Positions 23,501-34,080 of a DNA stretch of 64,000 bases are shown in pieces; position 1 is the stretch's first letter, and each line of letters starts with the position of its first letter. Origin of the DNA: Chlorocebus sabaeus (taxonomy: Eukaryota > Chordata > Mammalia > Primates > Cercopithecidae). The notes under the pieces were generated by a model. The model had not been told where the DNA came from. It saw only the letters and a list, made by a program, of their open reading frames with translations, and did no database searches. The stretch is from NCBI RefSeq assembly GCF_047675955.1, contig NC_132910.1, forward strand, positions 111,335,143 through 111,399,142, written 5' to 3'. The position numbers were made by a program, and so were the translations under genes.

Positions 23501-23934
23501 CGTGTTAAAACTCAGACCCTTTGGTGACTAGAACGGTATTCTTTATATCATTCTAGATTAGCCAGTGCATCCTCCTATCTGCTAACTGAACTGGTTTCTG
23601 TTTTTCTATATTCCTGACACCAAAGGTTTAATCTACTCTAACTTGATTTGAAGCTATGCATTTAAAAAATGTTTAAATTGTATGTAATATTTCTACGTAT
23701 TTGCCTGGGGAAGTGTTTCTGGCTGTCAAGTTAACAGGCTGCTGGAATCGGAAGTTTTTATTTGAGTATTAGTGAATATTTAAACTTTTAAAATAGTTTC
23801 TTCTACACTAATTAATCTATTTAAGTTCATTACTTCCTGGCAAAATGTTGATAATTGATGCTTTACAAGAAATATTCTAATTATTTTATATTTCCAAATT
23901 TCTTATTATAGAATTACAGTATATTGTTAAGTAA
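20563..23934. other. Long AT-rich stretch without recognisable gene
   Basis: Unique-looking sequence. An imperfect TG-rich tract (with tatgtacatg-like alternations) lies at about 21548-21598, and a T run at about 22572-22584. Open frames up to 113 codons (22057-22398 minus) have low-complexity, unrecognisable products, and I judge them chance. No exon structure, RNA gene or CpG cluster is seen. Confidence 0.55.
21548..21598. repeat. Imperfect TG/CA dinucleotide tract
   Basis: Alternating purine-pyrimidine sequence with motifs such as 'tgtgtgtatgtgtgtgtgca'. It is likely length-variable and could adopt Z-DNA under supercoiling. Confidence 0.8.
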
Positions 23935-24090
23935 TGAACAATATGAAGGTTTATCGAGTGCTTCACACATTCTAGGCACTGTTGTATGCACCAGGGATAC
24001 AGCGATAAACTCAATAGTGCTTTTCTCTGCCCTTCCTCAGTCTCTATTCTAGCAGGGAATTTATAATGCAAACTAATAAAATATAAAAAA
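23935..24090. repeat. L2 LINE fossil
   Basis: Contains 'ttctaggcactgttgtatgc', then 'caccagggatacagcgataa' and 'ctattctagcagggaattta'. This follows the well-known L2 phrase order (a 'ggcactgtgctaggc' core, 'ggggatacagcggtgaac', 'ttctagtggggga'). L2 is a pre-placental LINE. The copy is diverged and the ends approximate. Confidence 0.65.
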
Positions 24091-24672
24091 TATAAAGGAC
24101 TTAAAAACAATCCTTAGGCTACATTTTGTATTTTTGCACATATCAAATAGTGGTTTAAGACATAAAGACAGAAAACTATCTCACAAAAATATACAGAAGT
24201 AGGCAGACAAATGTGAGGGCAGGAGTTCAACTATAAATCAAGGACCAGACACTATTTCATCACCTGCCATCTTCAATATGCTGGTGGTGATGTTTATAAT
24301 AATGTTAGTGTTGATGATAAGGTTTAGCATGCTTATTGCCTTATGCTGTCACAGTTTGAAGAAGTTCAAGAGAGTGAAGTATTTTAGCTCATAATCAGTG
24401 TTTGGAATGTGTATTATGTATTCCTGGAGAGTCTATCACTAATCATTTAGAAAATAAATAAATATATCTGACTTTAAAAATCCTATTTGATATTTATGGA
24501 ACCTATTCTTAGGGAGTATATTGTTGTCCATTTGGATTTCATAATAGTTGGGTAGATTAGTAGCAGGATTCATTGCTCATCACTGTTTCCTCTCCTCTAT
24601 ATTTAATTTTAAGACAAATTATTAAAATACCTGAACCTCAGCACAGATGCAAGTGAGATGAGATAGTTCCCT
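24091..24672. other. AT-rich stretch, nothing recognised
   Basis: No gene, RNA or clear repeat is seen between the L2 fossil and the LTR. Confidence 0.5.
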
Positions 24673-25431
24673 TGACCCCTTCACGGAACTTTTAAAGGGG
24701 TGGCTTGCTTACTCAATCCACAGTGCTCAAACCCCTTGAGAGGGGAGGATCACACAGGAGCCAGGGCAAGGGCCTTTGGGCGCCAGCAGAAACAAAGCCC
24801 ATACCTGCCCACTACGGTGTCCAGGGTTGCCTGTGACCTCTGGAGCCCCAGAGGGCATGGATTACAGTGCGCTCCTTTAGCTTTGTCGTCTGTGGATGGC
24901 TTAAGTGTTAAACAGCTCAGTGCAGAGTCAGTGTAACAGCCTCTTGCATTCACATCCAGTTCTTTGCCCGATGTCCAGGAGGAATGAAGTCTGCAAATCA
25001 ATTGCGGAGTGGTAAATGCGGAGGATTTTACTGAGCAGTGGAAGTGGCTCTCAGTGGGAAGGAGAGCTAGAAGGCAGATGGAGTGGGAAGATCATCTTCC
25101 CTGGAGTTCAGCTGTCCCCCGCCGAACTCTTCTCAGAAGTCCCGCTGTCAAGTCATCCCTCTGAAGTCAAGCTGCTTTTTTCTAACATCCGGCTGCTTCT
25201 CTTCTCTCCTTCTCTGCCTCTCGCTCTGCACTTCTGCCAGTGGGGCTTGGGGTTTTTATGGGTACAGAGTAGGGGGCAGGGCAGGCCGGGGTGGTTGTGG
25301 CAAAGGCAACATTCATGTGAGAAAACAGAAATGCATGTTCTTATTTACAGCCATGGTCCAGCTTTGAGGGTAGAGCCCTCACGAGAGACCTCACCATTTT
25401 CTCCCTAGTATTTCCCTGTCATCTCTCTATA
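24673..25431 (-). mobile_element. GC-richer solo LTR (ERV1-like), minus strand
   Basis: The minus strand starts TGACAGGGAAATACTAGGGA at 25431 and ends in CA at about 24673. In the same sense there is a TATA-like ATAAAAA at 25259-25253 and, about 225 bp further, a variant polyadenylation signal AGTAAA at 25032-25027. That is the expected U3-R-U5 order. Flanks 'tccct' (24668-24672) and 'tctct' (25432-25436) match at four of five bases, a possible target duplication. The overlapping open frames (for example 25016-25408 plus, 130 codons) are explained by the GC-rich LTR and are not genes. Family name not certain. Confidence 0.6.
25253..25259 (-). promoter_or_regulatory. TATA-like box of the solo LTR
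   Basis: ATAAAAA on the minus strand within the GC-richer LTR, placed upstream of the R/U5-like part and its polyadenylation signal. Whether it still drives transcription cannot be told from sequence. Confidence 0.4.
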
Positions 25432-27469
25432 TCACAAATCAGTGAAGTGTTGTTTATATATTGATTCTAGACACATATCTAGAACAAGAAATAAGAACAT
25501 TCTAAGTAAACATATGCATTGGGACTAAAACAATGACAGGGTTGGAAGAAAAATAATTGTCAATCTGACAGGAGAAATTCAGGGCTTGAGATCTTTTAAT
25601 GCACGTATTTCCAGTGATATGGAGGTTTAATGCATGACCCTGCCAGAAGGCTGCTGATGTGTATTGGAAGGGTATTATCAATAAAATTATTTTTAAAAGT
25701 GATTTTCAGATTTTAAAATAATATGAAAATACAGAATAGTATATAAATCCATTTATTTCCCTTTCTTGTTTTTTTAATCTCTTCTGTTTTCCAATTCAGT
25801 AATCATTATGTTATTTAACTATTACATTGTCAGAGCAAAGTAGCAATATCAATATTTAATTGTAAATATTAATCACCATGTGTAATTTGAAAGTTTAACA
25901 TTTACTAAATATTAAGTGTGTTTTGAAAATAACTTCTAAATAATTTATAGAAGGTTAAATAGAAGTGTAACTATAAAATATAAACTTCAACATGATTATC
26001 ATTGTCATCTAACTTACTATCAGCAAAGTAGACAAAACATCAATCTCATGTAAGTGAAAAATATTTATTCAGCCATACTATTTAAAGTAAAATGGTATGT
26101 AATTTTATTGTTATTCTTGGATGTAAATTTGTAATTTGTGTCACAATCCAATCTGGATAATATTTTTTACTACTCTTCCAGTTGCTAAAATTGTTCTTTT
26201 AACTCTACTCCACAAGTAATGATGAATTACTTATACTCTAATTCCAAATACTATTTTTTTCATTCCTTCATCTTCAAACAATACTATCTTTTGCTTGATA
26301 CTTCTGAGATCTCCAGAGTCATTATACAGAGATAAATATTTCAAAATAGAATTCATTATGTTACTTTTAATACCATCATGTTAATTTTTCACATAAGGAA
26401 GTCTTTACACTAGAAAAAAAGATATCCTTGTAATACACAATTTATTATCCTTTTTCCCTTTGAAAATTCTGAAATTAGAAGATAATGCACACTTTCTTGA
26501 TACACAATTTTAATGTGTACTTCTGAAATGATACATTTTTAGATTTTGTATATTTGTTAATATATAGAAATAATGGAATCTTATACTGAAACTATGGATG
26601 CTGTGTAACCTGCAGTGTATACTGGAACATAGGAATTTAACAACTCTGATACTATAGTCATTATAATCAGTATTCTCATCATTATTATTATTTTTACATT
26701 TTGAAAAATGTTGCCAAAGAACAGGGTATAATAGATCACGTGTAAGCTCTGGAGCCTTTATAAAAGAGGAGAACATAATCAAAAAATCAATTAGAAAGAG
26801 AATGGTAAAAGTAGACAGAAGTAGTCCTTACTAAAAACAGACATAGAGAGTCAGATTCTGTATATCTAACTACCTATCTACTTATCTATTTATCTATCAT
26901 TTTGGCACCAGACTTTTTTCAGTCTTCGAGGATGAAACACAGAAAGACTAGATTTTTTTAATGTCTGTAAGTTGGTACTGTAATTAGAGATATAAAAGAT
27001 ATAACAATAAGATTACCATTTAATTGTGTGAGGTAGACCTCCAGACCTGTGCTCATTCATTCCTCGTGTCTTGATGCTGCCCCTACTCTTTACATACAAC
27101 TATACACAATCACAAACACACAGCCACACACACACGAACTGTTGGAGACACTTTTTATGGGATGATTTACCCATTTTCACTGCCTCCTTGTCCTCAGTCA
27201 CCTTCCAGCTAAGAATAACCATGTAACACATTTCTGGAAAGTTTCTGTTTCCCAGGTGGAAATTACATTGTCATCTCTCACTTGGATTGTTTAATAGAAA
27301 CTGAACTTACCTATAATACTAGGCGCCTCCAGTGCATATTCCATATTACAGCTATTTTTAAGTTCCTAATCTGATTCTGTCGGCCTAAATCAGAAAAGTG
27401 GCATTGTAAACAAATGAGCTGAATAACAATGGTAGATATATCAGAGGCAGAAAGAAAAGCATGCAGTTA
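25432..27469. other. AT-rich stretch, nothing recognised
   Basis: Unique-looking sequence with a degenerate TATC tract at about 26866-26899 and a short CA-rich tract at about 27113-27136. Chance frames only (90 codons at most). Confidence 0.5.
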
Positions 27470-27650
27470 ATAATGAGAAATGAAGGATAATGAATGTGGA
27501 TCAAAAAGGAGAGTGAAGTCAAGGGTACAAAAGGTTTTCTGATTTCAAACAACTGGCCAAATTGTGATTCTATCAAATAAATTTGAGAATAGAGGAGAAT
27601 GAACAATTTGGGGAAAAGATAATAAGTTACGTAAATGGCTTCCAGAAAGA
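27470..27650. repeat. Possible old mammalian interspersed repeat
   Basis: The order 'gagagtgaagtcaagggtac', 'aaaaggttttctgatttcaa', 'acaactggccaaattg' and 'gaacaatttggggaaaagat' resembles a common old repeat that has the parts 'gagtcaaggatgactcc', 'ggcttgagcaactgg' and 'caggtttggggg'. I cannot name the family. A similar resemblance occurs at 58600-58900. Confidence 0.35.
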
Positions 27651-28506
27651 AGGATGATGAAGATAGTGAATGCTCTCCACTGAGTATAGAAAAACAGAAG
27701 TAATTTGTGACATTAGCAAGAACATCATATAAGGAGTAACAAGGCAGAAGAGACTATGGCAAGCATTGCAGAGTAACAGGAGAGTGAAAATTGAAAATTA
27801 TGAAGATTAAAATACTTTTAAAATTATTAGTTGTTAAAAATGTTGGATGCAGAAAGAGTATGGGACCAAGGCAAAGATTTTTTATTGTTTGTGTTTTTAT
27901 TCATTTGTTTTTAAGAGGTGACAGATATGAATATTTTTAAATGTAGATGAGGACAAGATAGAAAAGGGGAAAAGCCATTGACATAACAAAGAGATTGAGT
28001 AAAAAATGTACTCAATTTTACATTAGAACATGATCCTAGAATAGGTGAGAGTCTAACATTTCCAGAACAGTAAAATTGGGGAACTGAGATTTGAACAGGA
28101 AAAGGCACATATTTTCAACAGTAAAAGGGGAAAAAATAAAATAGATGAGTATATGTTACAGAAATACTGTAGATTTGTGTGAAGTAGCCCCTGGCCATAG
28201 GTCTTATTTTCTCACTGAAGAAGAAAGAACTGTTGTTCTTAGTGAAGAATGAATAAACTGGATGTTCAGGAACTTGAAGATTTGAAAGATAATGTGGACA
28301 ATAGGATACTGGTTGCAGAAACATGAATGGACTCCCTGTATCATTGAGAATCTTTTTGAGACTGCAAACTGCATTTCAAATAAATTGGTACCATATTTAA
28401 TGGCATATTACTTTTTCTATGTATGCTTAGTAACACAGGATTGGATGAAAATGACATAGATCAGGGCTACTAAAATATTTAACTTTGGAGAACCATTTAA
28501 AATACG
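27651..28506. other. AT-rich stretch, nothing recognised
   Basis: May contain further parts of the old repeat just upstream. No gene is seen. Confidence 0.45.
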
Positions 28507-28512
28507 GGGTTT

Positions 28513-29056
28513 CTTATACTCAAAGGATTATAAATCATGCTGCTATAAAGACACATGCACATGTATGTTTATTGCGGCACTATTCACAATAGCAAAGACT
28601 TGGAATCAACCCAAATGTCCATCAGTGACAGACTGGATTAAGAAAATGTGGCACATATACACCATGGAATAGTGTGCAGCCATAAAAAAGGATGAGTTTG
28701 TGTCCTTTGTAGGGACATGCACGCAGCTGGAAACCATCATTCTCAGCAAACTATCACAACAACAGAAAACCAAGCACCACATGTTCTCACTCATAGGTGG
28801 GAACTGAACAATGAGGTCACTTGGACTCGGGAAGGGGAACATCACACACCGGGGCCTATCACGGGGAGAGGGGAGGGGGGAGGGATGGCACTGGGAGTTA
28901 TACCTGATGTAAATGACGAGTTGATGGGTGCTGACGAGTTGATGGAGGCAGCACACGAACATGGCACAAGTACACATATGTAATAAACCTGCACATTATG
29001 CACATGTACCCTAGAACTTAAAGTATAATAATAATAATAAAAAATATGACATTAAA
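28513..29056 (+). mobile_element. 5'-truncated LINE-1 3' end (~0.54 kb)
   Basis: From 'caaaggattataaatcatgc' through the C-terminal coding part of ORF2, the 3' UTR and an A-rich tail with TAA repeats at about 29026-29042. The ORF2 frame is broken: the usual 'Y-Y-A-A' region has 'tagtgtgcag', giving a stop. The G-rich tract is at 28863-28884. The 3' UTR carries the duplicated 'gagttgatg' block near 28916-28947. No convincing target duplication is seen. The open frames on either strand here are remnants or shadows of ORF2. Confidence 0.92.
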
Positions 29057-31472
29057 AAAAGATTTATCTGATCCAAATCTTCATTCCTTTTTATGTTTAC
29101 TTCACATACTATATTTATCACTGAAGCATTTTTCACAGTGTATTAGACATATTTATTTATGTCCTATCTGAGCTGATAATAATAAGGCCCTTTTACTTCT
29201 AGTGTCCAACACAGTGCTTTGCATGATCTGCTTACTACTGGTTAACAATCGACCAGCTGAAAGAAAGTACTCTTGAGATTTTTATCATGATTGCTTCTGT
29301 TGAGGATTAATCTCTCAGGCCTCCGCTGGGTTACAAAGGCAAAATCTGGAGTGAATTCATATGGTAGAGTATAATGGAAGCATTTATATGCTGAACAGTA
29401 GATACCGTATTCATTGAGATATCTAAAATATAAAGCTCTGCTGTTCAATATATTAGTCACTGTTAAGAAGATACTCCTGAACACTTGAAATACAGTCAGT
29501 TCAAATTAAGATGTGCTTTAAAAGTAAACTATAATCCAGCATTTAAAGAATCAGTATGCAGGAAAATCCCATATATGTATTTAATCTATCAATTGCCTGT
29601 TAAAATGAAAATATGTAGTAGATATATTGAATTAAATAAAAAAGTCATCAAAAGTAATTTCTTTTAATGACTTTCTTTTAACTTTCTTTTTAATGTAGCT
29701 GCCAGAAAATTTAATATTATATATGTAGTTCTCATTTATGGCTCACATTATATTCCTATTTGATAGTGTTGATATAGAAAATAATACTGAACTAAAATTT
29801 CTAGCTGTCTCTTTTATTAATATTCTTATTTTTAATAATAGTGTTAATTTTCTTTCTAATATCTGGGATAATCCAATTCCCAAGCACTACTGAAGAGTTT
29901 TCAGAGTTTCCATATTCCTCACATGACATCCCACATAACACATTCATTTTTTACACTAAATTCATTAAAATAATTGCTAGAATTATAATGAGTAGCAGAG
30001 TCCAATTATTTAATTATATGCTGAATTAATATTATTCTCAAATTAATTTCCTATGTGTTTGATATAATTCAGTTTCAGCATTTTGTTCCTCTAAGTCATT
30101 GAATTTCTGATTACAATCTATAGGCAGGTTGAGATCACTTAGCAAACCATTTATTCCTGCCTAGAATGATAAGTATGATATCTTTTTAACATAATAATTT
30201 TTAAATATATTAAAGATAAATTTAAATAACTTAATATTTATTGATCATTTCTATAATAAAATATACATTTATAAATTTTATTTATGAGAAGTAACAAGGG
30301 CAACATATATAAAAAGAAATATTTATATAACTAAACACCACCATAAATTACAGAAGACTCTACTTTCAGTAAGTAGTCTGCAATACTTTTCATAGATACT
30401 TACAATGTTAAAAAAAGTTCTAGAAATTCATGTTATATAGATGAAAAATTGTTAGCTGTCTTATGAAAGAATGTATCATATTTGTTTCTATATATGTGTA
30501 AAAACTAAGAATTATGTTTAGCGTTGCTACCACTGCTGTGAAAACTGAATTTATATATTGGAAACAATAATCTGAAACTTATACTGCTAGAGTTTTATAA
30601 TATATCTTAGACCCAACTTCCATTTCCCTTACACTTGCCATCTGTCTATAATGCTGTTAAGGCTGTCCAAAATGCTTTGACGCCATGAAAGAAACCATAA
30701 ACAGGCAACAGAAACAATTCATGAAGATACTTTTGAATACATAATTCAGATACATTCAAAGGAATCCTCATTTTCTTATATTTTTATACTTCTCATAATT
30801 TTTATAAGAAAGTACATATACCACTGAAGATATTACTTAGTTTATGTATCCTAAAAATTCTTCCAAGTTAAACAAATGACATGCACAATGAATTTTAATT
30901 TTACATTTATTTTTACCATAAGGAGTAGAGTTTTGTATAGAAATGTCCTCAACTTCGGTTAATCATGAGTTATTTAACAGCCTCAACACTGTTTACTGTT
31001 ATTGAATATCAAGACTGTCACATGGATAATGATTTAGGTCTTCTCTTATATACCAGTGGAAGCAGAGTGAAAGAATCCATTGCAACCAGAAATGTAAAGT
31101 TAATAATGAGAAGCAACCATAGAGAAAGGAATTATGGAAAAAATACAAATTTTCAAATACCTATCATAGTGACCATTTGTCTTAGTTGTAGCCATATGAC
31201 ATTTTTGACTACTTACCTTTATGTTTTGTATTTTTCACATTATGTATCTCATCTTCTCAAAGGTAAAGTCAGAAAACCGTATTTTCATGACCCCTTGCAG
31301 GAAAGCTAGGTTTCACTCATCACAAGCATTTCTATAAGATGTAGCAGCTAATGCTCTGTAAAAGATAATTGAATTAAATGGAGCCTCAGCCACTGGCCAC
31401 TTCACTTCCAAGTGTTTTTAACTCAACCTTAGCAATTATATTCAATCCACCTTATGTCTTACAAAAATATTT
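29057..31472. other. AT-rich stretch without recognisable gene
   Basis: Unique-looking sequence. The part at about 29150-29225 ('agtgtccaacacagtgcttt') faintly resembles an L2/MIR end. The frame at 30965-31309 (114 codons) has no recognisable product or coding features and is likely chance. Confidence 0.5.
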
Positions 31473-31782
31473 TACAATTTTTTTTTTTTTTTGAGACGGA
31501 GTCTTGCTCTGTCACCCGACTGGAGTGCAGTGGCACCATCTCGGCTCACTGCAAGCTCCGTCTCCTGGGTTCACGCCATTCTCCTGCCTCAGCCTCCCGA
31601 GTAGCTGGGACTACAGGCGCCCGCCACCACACCCGGCTAATTTTTTGTATTTTTAGTAGAGACGGGGTTTCACCGTGTTAGCAAGGATGGTCTCGATCTC
31701 ATGACCTCGTGATCCGCCTGCCTCAGCCTCCCAAACTGTTGGGATTACAGGCATGAGCCACTGTGCCCAGCCTACAATTTTT
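31473..31782 (-). mobile_element. AluY with 10-bp target duplication
   Basis: Complete dimeric Alu on the minus strand, from the T run at 31480-31492 ('gagacggagtcttgctctgt') to 'actgtgcccagcc' at 31772. The A-rich linker region ('aattttttgtatttttagta') and both arms are present. Flanks TACAATTTTT at 31473-31482 and 31773-31782 match exactly. Sequence is close to AluY. The 75- and 81-codon frames here are Alu-derived. Confidence 0.93.
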
Positions 31783-32610
31783 AACGTACAAAGATTTATC
31801 ATATTTATATTTTGCCATATAAATTTTGTCAATTGTGGTGCCTCTTTTGTTTCTTGTAGACTAAAATTTAAAAATGTATATTTTATGGTAGAACTCAAAG
31901 AATACTACAGACATTTATCATAAGTGATCAGTAAAGCCAAGGTTCATGTCAAAGGAAAGAACATCACACATAGTTTTATCTGGAAAGTTCTTAGTAGATT
32001 TCATTTAATATTTGTACAGAACAATTCAATTTAAAATACAATAAAAAGTCCTGCTGAAAAATATATTTTATTTTATATCCCGAATGAGACTAAACATTTT
32101 GCTAATTGATCTGTATTACCAGTAGATTGCAATAGAAATTCAATAACTTGGAAGAACAAAACACTGACATTTGATAATATCAAATATGAGGGGAGCCATT
32201 TTGACAATAATTTTATTCTAAAAATTATTAAATAATTGGGTTATGACATTCTTATTTGTAACAAATTTTAAATGTATAACATGTAGGAATTAAGTGCTAT
32301 TATGTGATATATCATATGGAGAATTAGAATATTTTCAGTCACTCTTTTACATTGGATTATTAGAAAATTAACACTATTATTGAAAAATGTTACTATTACC
32401 AAAAAATAGTGTAACCACAAATTCCACTTTGGTATTATTCCCCATATCAGCATAGTCCAACAGAAAACATAATGTGAGCCACATATGTGAGCCCAGTGTG
32501 CAGTTTCCAGCTTTGTAGTATCCATATGAAAAAAACGTAAAATAAACCAGACGATACTAACATTAGCAATACATTTTATTTAACCCAATATATCTAACCT
32601 ATATGCCTTT
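31783..32610. other. AT-rich spacer between two Alus
   Basis: Unique-looking sequence with no gene. Confidence 0.5.
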
Positions 32611-32931
32611 AAAATTTAATAGCCGGGCGCGGTGGCTCAAGCCTGTAATCCCAGCACTTTGGGAGGCCGAGACGGGCGGATCACGAGGTCAGGAGATGGA
32701 GACCATCCTGGCTAACACGGTGAAACCCCGTCTCTACTAAAAAAATACAAAAAACTAGCCGGGCGAGGTGGCGGGTGTTTGTAGTCCCAGCTACTCGGGA
32801 GGCTGAGGCAGGAGAATCGCGTGAACCCCGGAGGCGGAGCTTGCAGTGAGCTGAGATCCGGCCACTGCACTCCAGCCTGGGTGACAGCGCAAGACTCCGT
32901 CTCAAAAATAAAAATAAAAATAAAATTTAAT
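32611..32931 (+). mobile_element. AluY of Old World monkey type (AluYR-like)
   Basis: The body starts 'gccgggcgcggtggctcaag' at 32622 and runs through two complete arms to 'aagactccgtctc', with an AAAAT-type tail. Diagnostic text: 'gctcaagcctgtaatccc', 'gccgggcgaggtggcgggtg' and 'gctgagatccggccactgca'. These are the changes I associate with cercopithecid AluYR subfamilies; human AluY has 'gagatcgcgccactgca'. Flanks AAAATTTAAT (32611-32620 and 32922-32931) match exactly. It is among the youngest insertions and gives the best clue to the organism. Confidence 0.92.
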
Positions 32932-32956
32932 CAATATAAAATGTTAGAAATTTTAC

Positions 32957-33180
32957 GATTTTTTTTTTTTTTTTTTTGGTACCAGGACTTCTCATTCCAC
33001 GGTTTATTTCACACAGCACACCTCTATCTGGACAAGGCATATTTCAAGTTAAATAACATTACGCAGCTAGTGTCCACTGTTTTAGATGGTGTAGCATTTG
33101 CCATGGTAGACACATCCTCATAATCCAGACATATGTCCTTATTTTTGTGTATGGATTATTTATTTATGAAATTCCTGTAG
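32957..33180 (-). pseudogene. Possible fragment of a processed mRNA retrocopy
   Basis: A T run (about 32959-32977) is followed on the plus strand by non-Alu, non-L1 sequence in which 'tttatttcacacagcaca' gives AATAAA on the minus strand (33003-33008), roughly 30 nt upstream of the A run in that sense. This is the layout of a retrocopied mRNA 3' end. On the minus strand a short open stretch precedes the signal, but I do not recognise its product. No certain target duplication is seen. It could equally be unique sequence next to a T tract. Confidence 0.3.
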
Positions 33181-33195
33181 CACAAAAGAATTTCT

Positions 33196-33208
33196 GGGGG
33201 GGGGGGGG
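33196..33208 (+). repeat. Run of 13 consecutive G
   Basis: An unbroken G13 tract in otherwise AT-rich sequence ('atttct' before, 'aacatg' after). Long pure G runs are rare and prone to sequencing or assembly error. Confidence 0.9.
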
Positions 33209-33966
33209 AACATGAAAGGGTTTAAGAAGGCTGGAGAGCTGAAAAGTAAGGAATGGCTTTTGTACCCCACAGAATCACTTGATTTTGATCTGAGGCCATA
33301 CTAATAAAGAATTAGCAGGCAGTTACTTTTGCAACAATCTGGGCTAAATAACGAGGCCTTTGTGGAATGAAGAATCCTTTTCTCTCCAGTTGTGCATGGA
33401 ACTCATTACTCTCTAGGACCCCAAAGAATTGAAGCTATAGCAGTATCAAGGAATTACCTTATTATTTAAAACCAAGGAAAAAGTATTATATTCACAAGGG
33501 CCAGAGAAACATCTTCATGATATAACAAAACAAAACAAAAACAAGAGCTGGAACAGAAGAGGAAGAGCAGGGTGGACCTATAGTCAAGACCGTAACTGAC
33601 AGATTGGTTGAAGAGATACAGTCAGGAATTCAGTGTGACTTCAGATGAGAGGAAGGATGCGGCATCTTGATGTGACAGTCTGACAGGTAGAAATCCCCCT
33701 AAGAAGAATGTGAGGAACATTAAGTACCTATATACTTATGCTGTATGTATTTGACACTAAATAACAACTTTTTATATTACTCATATAATAACAGTAAATT
33801 GAGTATTGGGGAATGGTTTTATTTCAAGTACCAACATTAATGTATCTCCATTTCTGTAATTGATCTTATTTAAATACAGTAACAATGTATCCTGGAAGAT
33901 AGTTTGATGTTGCTGAAGCAGTACTCGTTTATAAAAGTATATGTAAACGAGTAACACCAAACTAAA
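33209..33966. other. Spacer, nothing recognised
   Basis: Unique-looking sequence with a slightly higher GC share near 33230-33450. No gene, and no coding frame longer than 78 codons. Confidence 0.5.
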
Positions 33967-34080
33967 GATAACATGGCACACGTATACATATGTAACAAAC
34001 CTGCACGTTGTGCACATGTACCCTAGAACTTCAAGTATAATAAAAATAAATCAATTAATTAAATAAAATAATAAAAAAAG
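33967..34080 (+). mobile_element. Very short LINE-1 3' end (~0.11 kb)
   Basis: Only the last part of an L1 3' UTR: 'taacatggcacacgtataca', 'catatgtaacaaacctgcac' and 'gtaccctagaacttcaagta', then a mixed A-rich tail 'ataaaaataaatcaattaat'. Severe 5' truncation. I found no clear target duplication. Confidence 0.88.

Noticed and set aside
25016..25408. 130-codon plus-strand frame
   Set aside because: It runs antisense through a GC-rich LTR and shows no recognisable domain. The high GC content alone lengthens frames.
33313..33335. Possible MADE1/mariner terminal repeat ('gcagttacttttgcaac')
   Set aside because: Only about 17 bases resemble one mariner end, and no second inverted end or 80-bp element is present.
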